Made by a program: the position numbers and the translations under genes. The notes beneath the pieces were generated by a model that saw nothing but the letters and a program-made list of their open reading frames with translations, made no database searches and had not been told where the DNA came from. A DNA stretch of 64,000 nt from Pseudomonas paraglycinae (GTDB taxonomy: Bacteria > Pseudomonadota > Gammaproteobacteria > Pseudomonadales > Pseudomonadaceae), in contig NZ_BQHR01000012.1 in assembly GCF_021601625.1 (NCBI RefSeq), forward strand, positions 124,001 through 188,000, read 5' to 3'. The number at the start of each line of letters is the position of its first letter. Position 1 is the stretch's first letter. Of the stretch, positions 17,487 through 26,507 are shown piece by piece.

Positions 17487-18857
17487 ATGACAAAACCGCG
17501 TTCGAAAAAGGCTCTATACATCGGCCTGCCGCTGGCCTTGGCGATCAGCGCCGGCGCAGGCTTTCTGGCCTGGGATTACTGGTTCAGGGACAACCCCGGC
17601 TACCCGGTCAAGGTGATGAAACAGGCCACCGAACTGCAGGAGCGGATCCTGTCGTTCGACAGCCACATCACCGTGCCCTTGAGTTTCGGCGCCCATGGCA
17701 ATGAAGCCGACAAGGACGGCTCCGGGCAGTTCGACCTGATCAAGGCCAACCGTGGACGGCTGTCCGGCGCGGCGCTGACGGTGTTCGGCTGGCCGGAAAT
17801 GTGGAACGGCCCGAACGCGCCTCACCGCCCCACCGACGGTTTCGTCGAAGAGGCCCGCAATCAACAGGAAGTGCGTTACAAGATCATCTCGGGCCTGGTG
17901 CGCGACTTCCCCAACCAGGTCGGCATCGCCTATACCCCCGACGATTTCCGCCGCCTGCATGGCGAAGGCAAGTTTGCGATTTTCATCAGCATGCTCAACG
18001 CCTACCCGCTGGGCAACGACCTGAGCAAACTGGACCTGTGGGCCGGTCGTGGCATGCGCATGTTCGGCTTCAGCTATATCGGCAACAACAGCTGGGCAGA
18101 CTCCTCGCGCCCGTTGCCGTTTTTCAATGATTCCCCGGATGCGCTCGATGGCCTCTCGGACATCGGCAAACAGGCCGTGCACCGCCTCAATGACCTGGGC
18201 GTGATCATCGACGTCTCGCAGATGTCGACCAAGGGCCTGGAGCAGGTTGCGCAACTGAGCCGTACACCGCTGGTGGCTTCGCACTCCGCGCCGAGAGCGG
18301 CGGTGGACATTCCGCGTAACCTAAGCGACAAGGAACTGCAGCTGATCAAGAACAGCGGCGGCGTGGTGCAGGTGGTCGGTTTCTCGCAGTACCTCAAACC
18401 GCTGACCCAGGGCACCCAGGACAAACTCAACGCCCTGCGCGCCCGCTTCGATCTGCCGCCTCTGCCGAACCTGGCCATGGCGCTGATGCCGGGCGACCCG
18501 ATCATCACCGCCTGGTCGGAACAGAAACTCGGTCAGTACGCCAGCGGCCTGTACGGAATTCTCGAAGAGGAACCGAAAGCCACCCTGAAGGACTTCGGCG
18601 ACGCCATCGACTACACCGTGCGCAAGATCGGCATCGACCACGTCGGCATCTCTTCGGACTTCAATGACGGCGGCGGAATCAAGGGCTGGGAAAACGTCGG
18701 CGAGATCCGCAACGTCACCGCCGAACTGATCCAGCGCGGTTACTCCGAAGCCGACATCGCCAAGCTGTGGGGCGGCAACTTCCTGCGGGTCTGGGATCAG
18801 GTGCAGAAAGCCGCCAAACCTGCCCTGATCTCCCGTCAGGACACGACCCGACCATGA
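17487..18857 (+). CDS. pvdM: Periplasmic dipeptidase-like pyoverdine maturation protein
   Basis: A 456-residue renal-dipeptidase-family (peptidase M19) protein with one N-terminal membrane anchor/signal (KKALYIGLPLALAISAGAGFLAW). Family landmarks include LSFDSHITVPLSF, where the canonical HxD metal-binding pair is altered, VIIDVSQMSTKGLEQV, PLVASHSAPRAAVDIPRNLS and IGIDHVGISSDFNDGGG. PvdM is required for pyoverdine maturation in the periplasm and is reported to support PvdP-dependent oxidation of ferribactin. ATG 17487 is preferred (GAGATGG upstream); ATG 17481 two codons earlier is possible. Its stop overlaps the pvdN start (ATGA), so the genes are translationally coupled. Driven by the PvdS box at 17401. 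Confidence 0.93.
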   Translation: MTKPRSKKALYIGLPLALAISAGAGFLAWDYWFRDNPGYPVKVMKQATELQERILSFDSHITVPLSFGAHGNEADKDGSGQFDLIKANRGRLSGAALTVFGWPEMWNGPNAPHRPTDGFVEEARNQQEVRYKIISGLVRDFPNQVGIAYTPDDFRRLHGEGKFAIFISMLNAYPLGNDLSKLDLWAGRGMRMFGFSYIGNNSWADSSRPLPFFNDSPDALDGLSDIGKQAVHRLNDLGVIIDVSQMSTKGLEQVAQLSRTPLVASHSAPRAAVDIPRNLSDKELQLIKNSGGVVQVVGFSQYLKPLTQGTQDKLNALRARFDLPPLPNLAMALMPGDPIITAWSEQKLGQYASGLYGILEEEPKATLKDFGDAIDYTVRKIGIDHVGISSDFNDGGGIKGWENVGEIRNVTAELIQRGYSEADIAKLWGGNFLRVWDQVQKAAKPALISRQDTTRP

Positions 18858-20131
18858 CTGACCGCCGCACTTTTCTGAAGCAGGCCGGCGTACTGGCCGC
18901 CGCCCTGCCTCTGGGCGTGAGCCTGGCTGAACCGGCCCGCGCCGCCGCTTCGCCGCAGGACAAATGGGTAGCATTGCGCGGGATGTTCGAACAGGATCCG
19001 GACGCGATCCACTTCGCCAACTTCCTGGTGACATCGCACCCAAGGCCCGTTCGCGAGGCTATCGCTCGCCATCGTGCGGACATCGACCGCAATCCGGGCC
19101 TGGCCATGGACTGGGATCTGGGCGTCACCGAACAGCGCGAAGAAAACGTGCGGGTCTGGGCCGGCCAGTACTTGCAGGCCAGGCCGAGCCAGATCGCCCT
19201 CACCGGCAGCACCACCGAAGGTCTGGCGATGATCTACGGCAGTGTGCACGTGCGCCCGGATCAGGAAATCCTGACCACGGTTCACGAGCATTACTCTACC
19301 CGCAACATCCTCGACTTCCGCACCGCCCGCGACGGCACCCGGGTGCGCAAGCTCACGCTGTTCGAGAACCCGCAAAGCGTTTCGACGGATCAGGTGCTCG
19401 ACATCATCAATCGCAACATCCGCCCCGAAACCCGCGTTCTCGGCATGACCTGGGTGCACTCGGGCAGCGGCGTGAAACTGCCGATCGCCGACATTGCCCG
19501 CCTCGTCGACGAACACAACCGAAACCGCGACGACAAGGACCGGATCATTTACGTGGTCGACGGCGTGCACGGTTTTGGTGTCGAAGACCTGAGCTTCCCG
19601 CAGATGAACTGCGATTTCTTCATCGCCGGCACGCACAAATGGATGTTCGGCCCGCGCGGCACCGGCATCGTCTGCAGTCGCAGCGACGAAGTGAAATACG
19701 TCAGCCCCAGCGTGCCGACCTTCTCCGAAGCCACGACCTTCGCCAAGACCATGACGCCCGGCGGCTATCACGCCTTCGAACATCGCTGGGCGGTGGACGA
19801 GGCGTTCAAGCTGCACCTGCAACTGGGCAAGGCCGACGTGCAGGCGCGCATCCATCAGCTCAACAGCTATTTGAAGCAGCGCTTGCTGGAACAGCCGAAT
19901 GTCGAACTGGTGACCCCGGTCGATCCGGAGTTCTCTGCCGGTTTCAGCTTCTTCCGGGTCAAGGGCCGTGACAGCGATGACATCGCCGCCCGCCTGATGA
20001 AACACCGCGTGGTCTGTGATGCCGTCAGCCGCGACGTCGGCCCGGTGATCCGGACCGCGCCCGGTCTGCTCAACACTGAAGCCGAAGTGGACCGTTTCCT
20101 CGATTTGCTGGGCAAGACGCTGCGCGCCTGA
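18854..20131 (+). CDS. pvdN: Tat-exported PLP-dependent enzyme modifying the pyoverdine side chain
   Basis: A 425-residue fold-type I, class V aminotransferase-like protein with a Tat signal at the N-terminus (DRRTFLKQAGVLAAALPLGV). The PLP Schiff-base Lys is in FFIAGTHKWMFGPRGTGIV, and the preceding Asp that holds the pyridine nitrogen is in YVVDGVHGFGVEDL. In fluorescent pseudomonads PvdN converts the side-chain glutamate of the chromophore into succinamide in the periplasm, so the final product here probably carries a succinamide side chain. It overlaps pvdM by 4 bp (ATGA) and is followed 39 bp later by pvdO. Confidence 0.94.
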   Translation: MTDRRTFLKQAGVLAAALPLGVSLAEPARAAASPQDKWVALRGMFEQDPDAIHFANFLVTSHPRPVREAIARHRADIDRNPGLAMDWDLGVTEQREENVRVWAGQYLQARPSQIALTGSTTEGLAMIYGSVHVRPDQEILTTVHEHYSTRNILDFRTARDGTRVRKLTLFENPQSVSTDQVLDIINRNIRPETRVLGMTWVHSGSGVKLPIADIARLVDEHNRNRDDKDRIIYVVDGVHGFGVEDLSFPQMNCDFFIAGTHKWMFGPRGTGIVCSRSDEVKYVSPSVPTFSEATTFAKTMTPGGYHAFEHRWAVDEAFKLHLQLGKADVQARIHQLNSYLKQRLLEQPNVELVTPVDPEFSAGFSFFRVKGRDSDDIAARLMKHRVVCDAVSRDVGPVIRTAPGLLNTEAEVDRFLDLLGKTLRA

Positions 20132-20170
20132 CCCCTGCGCCCCCGGTTTTACTTTAAACAGAGACGACTC

Positions 20171-21058
20171 ATGAAAAAGCCTCACGCCTCAATCACCTTC
20201 AAGGCATTGCCCGCCCTGGCCCTGACCGCCCTGTGCGCGGGCCTTCTGCCGGGCGCCGCCCTGGCAGCCACCCCGCCGGCCCCCGGCAAAGTGTTCAAGG
20301 ACTGCAAGGATTGTCCGGAAATGGTGGTGTTGCCGACCGGCACTTACACCATGGGCACACCGGACGACGAAGTCGGCCGCGAACCCGACGAAGGCCCGCG
20401 CCACGAAGTGACCTTCACCCGACCGTTCGCCATCAGCCGCTTTCAGGTGCTGGTCGGCGAGTGGGATGCGTATGTCCGCGAGACCGGCGCCAAGCCCTAT
20501 GACTTCGATGATCGCCCGGGCCGCCGCTGCACCGCCGGCAAGCCCGAGTTCAAACAGACCAAACGCGACCCGGCCGTCTGCATGAACGTGGCCGAAGCCC
20601 AGGGCTACATCGACTGGCTGTCGAAAAAGACCGGCCACAGCTATCGCCTGCCGAGCGAGTCGATCCGCGAATACGCGGCCCGTGGCGGCAGCACCGGATC
20701 GTTCCCCTTCCCGTTCGACGAAGGCAGCGACTACCAGATTTCCAAACACGCCAACACCTACGGCGCCGCCGACGGTTACAACTTCACGTCCCCGGCCGGC
20801 ACCTTCCCGGCCAACGCCTTTGGCGTGTACGACGCCCACGGCAACGTCTACGAATGGACAGCCGACTGTTATCACAAGGATTACTCCGGCGTACCCAACG
20901 ACGGCCGCCCATGGGTACAGGAAAACTGCGAACGCCAGGTCATGCGGGGCAACGACTGGGGCGAAGCACCGGTGTTTTCCCGTTCCGGCAACCGCAACAG
21001 CAGTTGGCCGACCAGCAAGGGTGACTGGCTGGGCTTTCGCGTAGTGCGCGACCTCTGA
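20171..21058 (+). CDS. pvdO: FGE-like periplasmic oxidase of dihydropyoverdine
   Basis: A 295-residue protein with a Sec-type signal peptide (ALTALCAGLLPGAALAATPP) and one formylglycine-generating-enzyme/sulfatase-modifying domain: LPTGTYTMGTPDDEVGREPD, ISRFQVLVGEWDAYVRETG, YRLPSESIREYAARGGS, YDAHGNVYEWTADCY and MRGNDWGEAPVFSRSGNRNS, ending in GFRVVRDL. PvdO carries out the last chromophore step in the periplasm, oxidising dihydropyoverdine to the fluorescent pyoverdine. It is the third gene of pvdMNO; a hairpin follows the stop and a separate promoter precedes pvdE. Confidence 0.94.
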   Translation: MKKPHASITFKALPALALTALCAGLLPGAALAATPPAPGKVFKDCKDCPEMVVLPTGTYTMGTPDDEVGREPDEGPRHEVTFTRPFAISRFQVLVGEWDAYVRETGAKPYDFDDRPGRRCTAGKPEFKQTKRDPAVCMNVAEAQGYIDWLSKKTGHSYRLPSESIREYAARGGSTGSFPFPFDEGSDYQISKHANTYGAADGYNFTSPAGTFPANAFGVYDAHGNVYEWTADCYHKDYSGVPNDGRPWVQENCERQVMRGNDWGEAPVFSRSGNRNSSWPTSKGDWLGFRVVRDL

Positions 21059-21071
21059 CCACGACTGCCAG

Positions 21072-21094
21072 CGACCGCAGCCCGTCTGCGGTCG
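21072..21094 (+). terminator. Hairpin after pvdO
   Basis: A 9-bp perfect stem (CGACCGCAG / CTGCGGTCG) with a 5-base loop, followed by TTTAAA. It could end or attenuate pvdMNO transcription just before the pvdE promoter box, with which it nearly abuts. There is no long T tract, so termination is probably partial. Confidence 0.5.
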
Positions 21095-21096
21095 TT

Positions 21097-21120
21097 TAAA
21101 GAAACCCCGTGACCATTCGT
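21097..21120 (+). promoter_or_regulatory. Variant iron-starvation box upstream of pvdE
   Basis: TAAAG at 21097-21101, 16 bases, CGT at 21118-21120, about 48 bp before the pvdE start. It differs from the other five boxes only in the last base of TAAAT; the 16-base spacing is exact. Confidence 0.65.
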
Positions 21121-21167
21121 TTTCCTTACATACCGGCACTCCCTCCGCACCGAAGCAGGAATCCTCC

Positions 21168-22817
21168 ATGACCAAGCCAACGCGTGGGGCGATCAACGAA
21201 TTGTTCGCCCTGCTCAAGCCCTTCCGCCTGATTGTCTGCGTATCCATCGTGCTCGGCATGATCGGCGGCCTGAGCGTCACCGTGCTGCTGGCGACCATCA
21301 ACAACGCCTTGCACTCGGCCGACGGACTGACCCGCACCGTGGTCATGATTTTCGCCGGGCTGTGCGCCCTGGCCTTGCTGACCACGATCCTGTCCGACAT
21401 CGGCACCAACTACGTCGGCCAGCACATCATTGCCCGCCTGCGCAAAGAGCTGGGGGAGAAAGTGCTGTCGGCACCGATCGACCAGATCGAACGCTATCGC
21501 AGCCACCGCCTGATTCCGGTGCTGACCCACGACGTGGACACCATCAGCGACTTCGCCTTCGCGTTTGCACCGCTGGCCATTTCCATGACCGTGACCCTGG
21601 GTTGCCTCGGTTATCTGGCGATGCTGTCCTGGCCGATGTTCCTGATGATGCTGGTGGCAATCGCCATCGGCACCACCATCCAGGCGATTGCCCGCGCCAA
21701 GGGCATGCGCGGGTTTTACGCTGCGCGCGACTCCGAAGACGAGCTGCAAAAGCACTACAACGCGATCGCCGAAGGTGCCAAGGAACTGCGCATCCATCGC
21801 CCGCGCCGCCAGCGCATGTTTGTGTCGGGTATCCAGAAGACTGCCGAAAAGATCTGCGACACCCAGATCAAATCGATCAACACCTTCGTGATCGCCAAGT
21901 CCTTCGGATCGATGCTGTTCTTCGTGGTGATCGGCATGGCCCTGGCCCTGCAATCGTTCTGGCCGAGCGGTGACAAGGCCGTGATGAGCGGCTTCGTGTT
22001 GGTGCTGCTGTACATGAAAGGCCCGCTGGAACATCTGGTCAGCACACTGCCGATCATCAGCCGCGCGCAGATTGCCTTCCGACGGATTGCCGAACTGAGC
22101 GAGCAGTTCTCCTCGCCCGAGCCGCACCTGCTGCTGGAAGACCAGGGCAAGAAGCCCGGTGCCGTCAACCGTCTGGAATTGAACAATGTGCGTTATGCCT
22201 TCCCGCCGGTTGCAGGCAGCGAACCGTTCCGCCTCGGACCGGTCAACCTGCGCATCGAGCAAGGCGACATCGTGTTCATCGTCGGTGAAAACGGCTGCGG
22301 CAAAACCACCCTGATCAAACTGCTGTTGGGCCTGTATGCGCCGACCGAAGGCGAGATCAAGGTCAACGGCCAGCCGATCACCGCGTTGAACCGTGACGAC
22401 TACCGACAGAACTTCACCACGATCTTTGCCGACTACTACCTGTTCGACGACCTGATCCAGGGTGACCGCGAAGTGCCGCAGGACGCTACCCGCTACCTCG
22501 AACGCCTGGAGATCGCGCACAAGGTCAGCGTGCGCGACGGAGCGTTCACCACCACCGATCTGTCCACCGGCCAGCGCAAGCGTCTGGCACTGGTCAACGC
22601 CTGGCTCGAAGAGCGCCCGGTGCTGGTGTTCGACGAATGGGCCGCCGATCAGGACCCGACATTCCGGCGGATTTTCTACACCGAACTCCTGCCCGACCTG
22701 AAACGGCTGGGCAAGACCATCATCGTGATCTCCCACGATGACCGTTACTTCGACGTTGCCGATCAACTGGTGCGCATGGAGGCCGGAAAGGTCAAAAGCG
22801 AACTGCAAACCGCTTGA
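21168..22817 (+). CDS. pvdE: ABC exporter of the acylated pyoverdine precursor
   Basis: A 549-residue fused exporter: six membrane helices in the first 300 residues, then an ATPase domain with Walker A (GENGCGKTTLIKLLLG), signature-like LSTGQRKRLALVNAWLEERP and Walker B (VLVFDEWAADQDPTFRR). This is the SyrD/PvdE family (cyclic-peptide exporters). The protein moves acylated ferribactin from the cytoplasm to the periplasm, where the acylase PvdQ, PvdP, PvdM, PvdN and PvdO act. It has its own candidate PvdS box and follows pvdO on the same strand; fpvA follows 113 bp downstream after a large stem-loop. Confidence 0.95.
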   Translation: MTKPTRGAINELFALLKPFRLIVCVSIVLGMIGGLSVTVLLATINNALHSADGLTRTVVMIFAGLCALALLTTILSDIGTNYVGQHIIARLRKELGEKVLSAPIDQIERYRSHRLIPVLTHDVDTISDFAFAFAPLAISMTVTLGCLGYLAMLSWPMFLMMLVAIAIGTTIQAIARAKGMRGFYAARDSEDELQKHYNAIAEGAKELRIHRPRRQRMFVSGIQKTAEKICDTQIKSINTFVIAKSFGSMLFFVVIGMALALQSFWPSGDKAVMSGFVLVLLYMKGPLEHLVSTLPIISRAQIAFRRIAELSEQFSSPEPHLLLEDQGKKPGAVNRLELNNVRYAFPPVAGSEPFRLGPVNLRIEQGDIVFIVGENGCGKTTLIKLLLGLYAPTEGEIKVNGQPITALNRDDYRQNFTTIFADYYLFDDLIQGDREVPQDATRYLERLEIAHKVSVRDGAFTTTDLSTGQRKRLALVNAWLEERPVLVFDEWAADQDPTFRRIFYTELLPDLKRLGKTIIVISHDDRYFDVADQLVRMEAGKVKSELQTA

Positions 22818-22823
22818 TCGACG

Positions 22824-22869
22824 AAGCCGCGGCCAGACCGGAAAAATATTTTCCGGTTTACCGCGGCTT
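22824..22869 (+). terminator. Large stem-loop between pvdE and fpvA
   Basis: Outer arms AAGCCGCGG and CCGCGGCTT (9 bp) enclose an inner inverted repeat (ACCGGAAAA / TTTTCCGGT). It is followed by TCTCGTCTT, not a clean T run. It probably ends pvdE transcription. Confidence 0.55.
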
Positions 22870-22930
22870 TCTCGTCTTAATGAGATGAATAAGAACCATT
22901 AACAACTATACCTGCCAAGGTCTTAACCTC
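22870..22930 (+). promoter_or_regulatory. fpvA promoter region lacking a PvdS box
   Basis: This AT-rich 61-bp region between the pvdE stem-loop and fpvA must hold the fpvA promoter. I see no TAAAT-N16-CGT here. That fits transcription by FpvI, the receptor-specific sigma factor encoded at 10241, but the FpvI recognition sequence is not established enough for me to mark one. Confidence 0.45.
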
Positions 22931-25411
22931 ATGTCCGCATCCCGCTTCATGCTTCGCCCACTGACCCGAGCCCTGCTCATGCACGGTGCTACCCGCTCCC
23001 GTCTGGCCACCACCGGCCTGGGACTGGCAATGACGCTGGCCGTCGCCCCGTATGTCCAGGCCCAGGAATGGACCCTGAACATCCCGGCGCAACCTTTGGC
23101 CCAGGCCCTGCAATCGCTCGGTCAGCAGACCAGCCTGCAAATCATCTACAGCCCGGAAAGCCTGCAAGGCCTGCGCTCCACCGCCCTCAACGGCCGGTAC
23201 GCGGACGACAGCGCCATCGCGGCCATCCTCAAGGGCACCGGCATCCGTCATCAGCGTGACGGCAATACCGTGACCCTGCTGGCCCCCGCCACCGGCAGCG
23301 CGATGGAACTGGCACCGACCAACATCGACGGGCAACGACTGACGGCCACTACCGAAGGCAGCAACTCCTACACCACCGGTGGCGTGACCATCGGCAAGGG
23401 CGTGCACTCGCTGAAGGAAACCCCGCAGTCGGTCACGGTCATGACCCGCAAGATGCTGGACGACCAGAACCTCAACACCATCGAACAAGTGATGGAAAAG
23501 ACTCCGGGCATCACCGTTTACGACTCGCCCATGGGCGGCAAGTATTTCTACTCGCGCGGTTTTCGCATGACCGGCCAGTACCAGTACGACGGCGTGCCGC
23601 TGGACATCGGCAGCAGCTACGTACAGGCCGACAGTTTCAACAGCGACATGGCCATTTATGACCGCGTCGAAGTGCTGCGCGGTGCTGCCGGCATGATGAA
23701 AGGCGCAGGCGGTACGGCCGGTGGCGTCAACTTCGTGCGCAAGCGCGGCCAGGACACCCCGCACACCCAACTGTCGCTGTCGGCAGGCTCGTGGGACAAC
23801 TATCGTGGTCAGGTCGACACCGGCGGCCCGCTGAACGACGCCGGCACCCTCCGTGGCCGCGCCGTGGTCACCCAGCAGACCCGTCAGTACTTCTATGACG
23901 TGGCCAGCCGCAAGGACCAGATCTACTACGGTGCCCTGGACTTCGACCTCAGCCCCGACACCACCCTGGGCCTGGGCATGGCCTATGAAGACGTCGACGC
24001 CACACCTTGCTGGGGCGGTCTGCCGCGCTACGCCGATGGCTCCGACCTGCACCTCAAGCGCTCCACCTGCCTGAACACCTCGTGGAACAACCAGCGCAGC
24101 AAACGCGCCACCTACTTCGGCGACGTGAAACACCAGTTCAACGACGACTGGTCCCTGAAAGTGGCCGGGGTCTTCTCGCGCAACACCCAGGACATGGAAT
24201 ACGCGTTCCCGAGCGGCGCGGTGCCGGTAGGCGCCACCAGCTCCAACACGCTGATGCTGGGGAGCATCTACGACTACGAGCAGACCGACTACGGCTTCGA
24301 TGCCTACGTGGACGGCAAATTCGACGCGTTCGGCCAGCAGCACGAACTCACCGTCGGCGCCAACGCCAGCCGTTCCCACAAGGATGACTTCTACGCCGTG
24401 GCGGCCTTGCCACAGCGCCAGAACGTACTGAACCCAAACCATCACCTGCCCCAGCCTGACGAAAGCTACTACCTGGCCAATGCCTCCCGGGGCGGTCCGG
24501 TAGATATGCACATCAAGCAATACGGTGTTTACTCCACCGCCCGCCTGAAGCTGGCAGATCCACTGACCTTCGTGCTGGGCAGCCGTGTCAGCTGGTACAA
24601 GTCCGACACCGACTCCGTGCAGTACTTCCGCGGCGAAGGCACCCCGGTCAACACCAAGTCCACCGAAACCGGACAGGTCACCCCGTTTGCCGGACTGTTG
24701 TTCGATCTCAACGACAACCTGACCGCGTACGCCAGCTACACCGATATCTTCACCCCGCAAGGCGGCTACAAGACCATCGACGGCGGCACCCTCAAACCCC
24801 TGATCGGCCAGAGCTACGAGCTGGGGATCAAGGGCGAGTGGTTCGACGGTCGCCTGAACAGCTCCTTCAACCTGTTCCGCACCATTCAGAAAGATGCGGC
24901 CCAGGATGACCCGCGCTGTGAAGACAGTTCCTGCTCGCTGAACTCCGGCAAGGTCCGCGCCCAGGGCTTCGAAGCGGAAGTCAGCGGTGAAGTGATCGAT
25001 CGCCTGCAACTGCTGGCCGGCTACACCTACACCCAGACCAAAGTGCTGGAAGACGCCGACGCCACCCAGGACGGCGTGATCTACAACTCCTACGTACCAC
25101 GTCACCTGCTGCGCGTCTGGGGTGATTACAGCCTGAGCGGCCCTCTGGATCGCGTCACCATCGGTGCCGGCGTCAACGCCCAGAGCGGCAACTACCGCAC
25201 CTCGCCACTGGGCGGTGACAACATCACCCAGTCGGGTTACGCGGTCTGGAACGGTCGCATCGGCTACCGCATCGATGACACCTGGTCCGTCGCCCTCAAC
25301 GGCAACAACCTGTTCGACAAACGCTACTACGCCACTGTGGGCACCGAAGGTTTCGGTAACTTCTATGGCGACCCGCGCAATTTCGTGATGTCGGTCAAAG
25401 CTGACTTCTGA
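22931..25411 (+). CDS. fpvA: TonB-dependent ferripyoverdine receptor and signal transducer
   Basis: An 826-residue outer-membrane receptor. A signal peptide (ends AVAPYVQAQ, about 44) is followed by the STN signalling domain (EWTLNIPAQPLAQALQSLGQ, about 45-125). A TonB-box/plug region follows (LKETPQSVTVMTRKMLDDQN, VLRGAAGMMKGAGGTAGGVN), then a 22-strand beta-barrel ending in the aromatic residue F (NFVMSVKADF). It imports ferripyoverdine using TonB energy. Through the STN domain it signals to FpvR, releasing FpvI and PvdS. The receptor loops should match the pyoverdine structure made by the adjacent NRPS genes. A strong terminator follows immediately; fpvR is not adjacent. Confidence 0.95.
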   Translation: MSASRFMLRPLTRALLMHGATRSRLATTGLGLAMTLAVAPYVQAQEWTLNIPAQPLAQALQSLGQQTSLQIIYSPESLQGLRSTALNGRYADDSAIAAILKGTGIRHQRDGNTVTLLAPATGSAMELAPTNIDGQRLTATTEGSNSYTTGGVTIGKGVHSLKETPQSVTVMTRKMLDDQNLNTIEQVMEKTPGITVYDSPMGGKYFYSRGFRMTGQYQYDGVPLDIGSSYVQADSFNSDMAIYDRVEVLRGAAGMMKGAGGTAGGVNFVRKRGQDTPHTQLSLSAGSWDNYRGQVDTGGPLNDAGTLRGRAVVTQQTRQYFYDVASRKDQIYYGALDFDLSPDTTLGLGMAYEDVDATPCWGGLPRYADGSDLHLKRSTCLNTSWNNQRSKRATYFGDVKHQFNDDWSLKVAGVFSRNTQDMEYAFPSGAVPVGATSSNTLMLGSIYDYEQTDYGFDAYVDGKFDAFGQQHELTVGANASRSHKDDFYAVAALPQRQNVLNPNHHLPQPDESYYLANASRGGPVDMHIKQYGVYSTARLKLADPLTFVLGSRVSWYKSDTDSVQYFRGEGTPVNTKSTETGQVTPFAGLLFDLNDNLTAYASYTDIFTPQGGYKTIDGGTLKPLIGQSYELGIKGEWFDGRLNSSFNLFRTIQKDAAQDDPRCEDSSCSLNSGKVRAQGFEAEVSGEVIDRLQLLAGYTYTQTKVLEDADATQDGVIYNSYVPRHLLRVWGDYSLSGPLDRVTIGAGVNAQSGNYRTSPLGGDNITQSGYAVWNGRIGYRIDDTWSVALNGNNLFDKRYYATVGTEGFGNFYGDPRNFVMSVKADF

Positions 25412-25424
25412 TTACAGCGACCAT

Positions 25425-25452
25425 GAAAAAACCCCGCATTGCGGGGTTTTTT
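25425..25452. terminator. Bidirectional terminator between fpvA and the esterase gene
   Basis: AAAAAACCCCGC-ATT-GCGGGGTTTTTT, a perfect 12-bp stem with A and T tracts on both sides, placed between the convergent fpvA and esterase genes. Confidence 0.93.
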
Positions 25453-25475
25453 CTGGCCTGCGAATTTGTCCGGGT

Positions 25476-26432
25476 TCAGCTCAATGCGCGATGCAGCGCA
25501 CGGCTCAGGGTTTCGTGTACCTGCAGGACATCGGGCATCACCGACGCCAGCCTGAGCAAGTCGTGGGTCAGCCCCGGGCAGTGCTCGAGCTCGACGCTCA
25601 CACCGTGCTCACGCAACTTGTCGACATACGCCTGGCCCTCATCGAGCAGCGGATCGAACCCGGCCAGCACGACAATGGCCGGGGCGACGCCACGCAGATC
25701 TTCGGCCAGCAACGGCGAGAAACGCCAGTCCAGATAATCTTCCGGGGTGCGCGCGTAATGCCCATAAAACCAGTCCAGTGTCTCGTCTTCCAGCAGATAG
25801 CCTTCGCTGAACAGGGCCCGCGAATCATGGGCACGGGAGGCGTCGGTGACTGGATAGCACAACAACTGAACCTTGGGTACGATGGCCACGGTGTGCGGCT
25901 GAACCACCGCTTGCACCGCCAGTACGGTGGCCAGCGTGGCCCCGGCGCTGTCACCGCCGAAGGCGACCCGGCCCGAGTCCAGGCCCAACGAAGCCGCGTG
26001 TTCGGCCAGCCACGACAAGGCGTCCTCACCGTCTTCCAGTGCCGTCGGGAAACGGTGCTCCGGCGCCAGTCGATAGCCCACGGAGAGCACCGCGCATGGC
26101 GTGCGCCGGCAGAACTCGCGACACACGCCGTCATGGGAATCGAGGCTTCCGACCACAAACCCGCCACCGTGGAAATACACCAGCACCGGCATTGGCGCTG
26201 ACACACCGTGCGGGCGATAAAGTCGCAGTGCCAGCGGCGCACCGTCCCGGGCGGTCGCGCTGATGGCCTGCACGTCCAGGTCTTCGGGCGCCGTCCAGCG
26301 CAACTGCGCAGTGGTCTGTTCGAAGGTGTCCCGGGCCTGGGCCGGAGTCATTTGGTGCAGCGCCGGCAGACCGGCATCCTGGCTGTCTTGAGCCAGGTCG
26401 AGAAAGGCTTCCAGATCAGGGTGTAACGACAT
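25476..26432 (-). CDS. Alpha/beta hydrolase, HSL-type esterase
   Basis: A 318-residue hormone-sensitive-lipase-family (acetyl esterase) hydrolase. It has the oxyanion motif HGGGF (VYFHGGGFVVGSLDSHD), the nucleophile elbow GDSAG (VAFGGDSAGATLATVLA), the catalytic Asp in VLAGFDPLLDEG and the His in PGLTHDLLRL. The start is ATG 26432 with AAGGA upstream. It has no signal peptide, so it is cytoplasmic. Its place between fpvA and the terminal NRPS gene, inside a contiguous pyoverdine locus, suggests a link to siderophore handling: hydrolysis of an ester or, more speculatively, release from the TE-less synthetase. A clear terminator separates it from the NRPS genes. Function and substrate remain unknown. 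Confidence 0.85.
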   Translation of the reverse strand: MSLHPDLEAFLDLAQDSQDAGLPALHQMTPAQARDTFEQTTAQLRWTAPEDLDVQAISATARDGAPLALRLYRPHGVSAPMPVLVYFHGGGFVVGSLDSHDGVCREFCRRTPCAVLSVGYRLAPEHRFPTALEDGEDALSWLAEHAASLGLDSGRVAFGGDSAGATLATVLAVQAVVQPHTVAIVPKVQLLCYPVTDASRAHDSRALFSEGYLLEDETLDWFYGHYARTPEDYLDWRFSPLLAEDLRGVAPAIVVLAGFDPLLDEGQAYVDKLREHGVSVELEHCPGLTHDLLRLASVMPDVLQVHETLSRALHRALS

Positions 26433-26453
26433 CGCGAAGATCCTTGTATCAGC

Positions 26454-26484
26454 AAAAAAGGGGCGCGCCTCGGCAACGCCCCTC
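26454..26484 (-). terminator. Intrinsic terminator after the NRPS operon
   Basis: Read on the minus strand: GGGGCG, an 11-base loop, CGCCCC, then TTTTTT. It lies 24 bp after the stop codon of the last NRPS gene and upstream of the esterase gene, so the esterase would be expressed from the NRPS promoter only by read-through. Confidence 0.88.
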
Positions 26485-26507
26485 AAAAATGATCCAGCGT
26501 GCAGCGA

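Noticed and set aside
22895-22920. A Fur box before fpvA (GATGAATAAGAACCATTA)
   Set aside because: Too few matches to the 19-bp consensus arms; not distinguishable from local AT richness.
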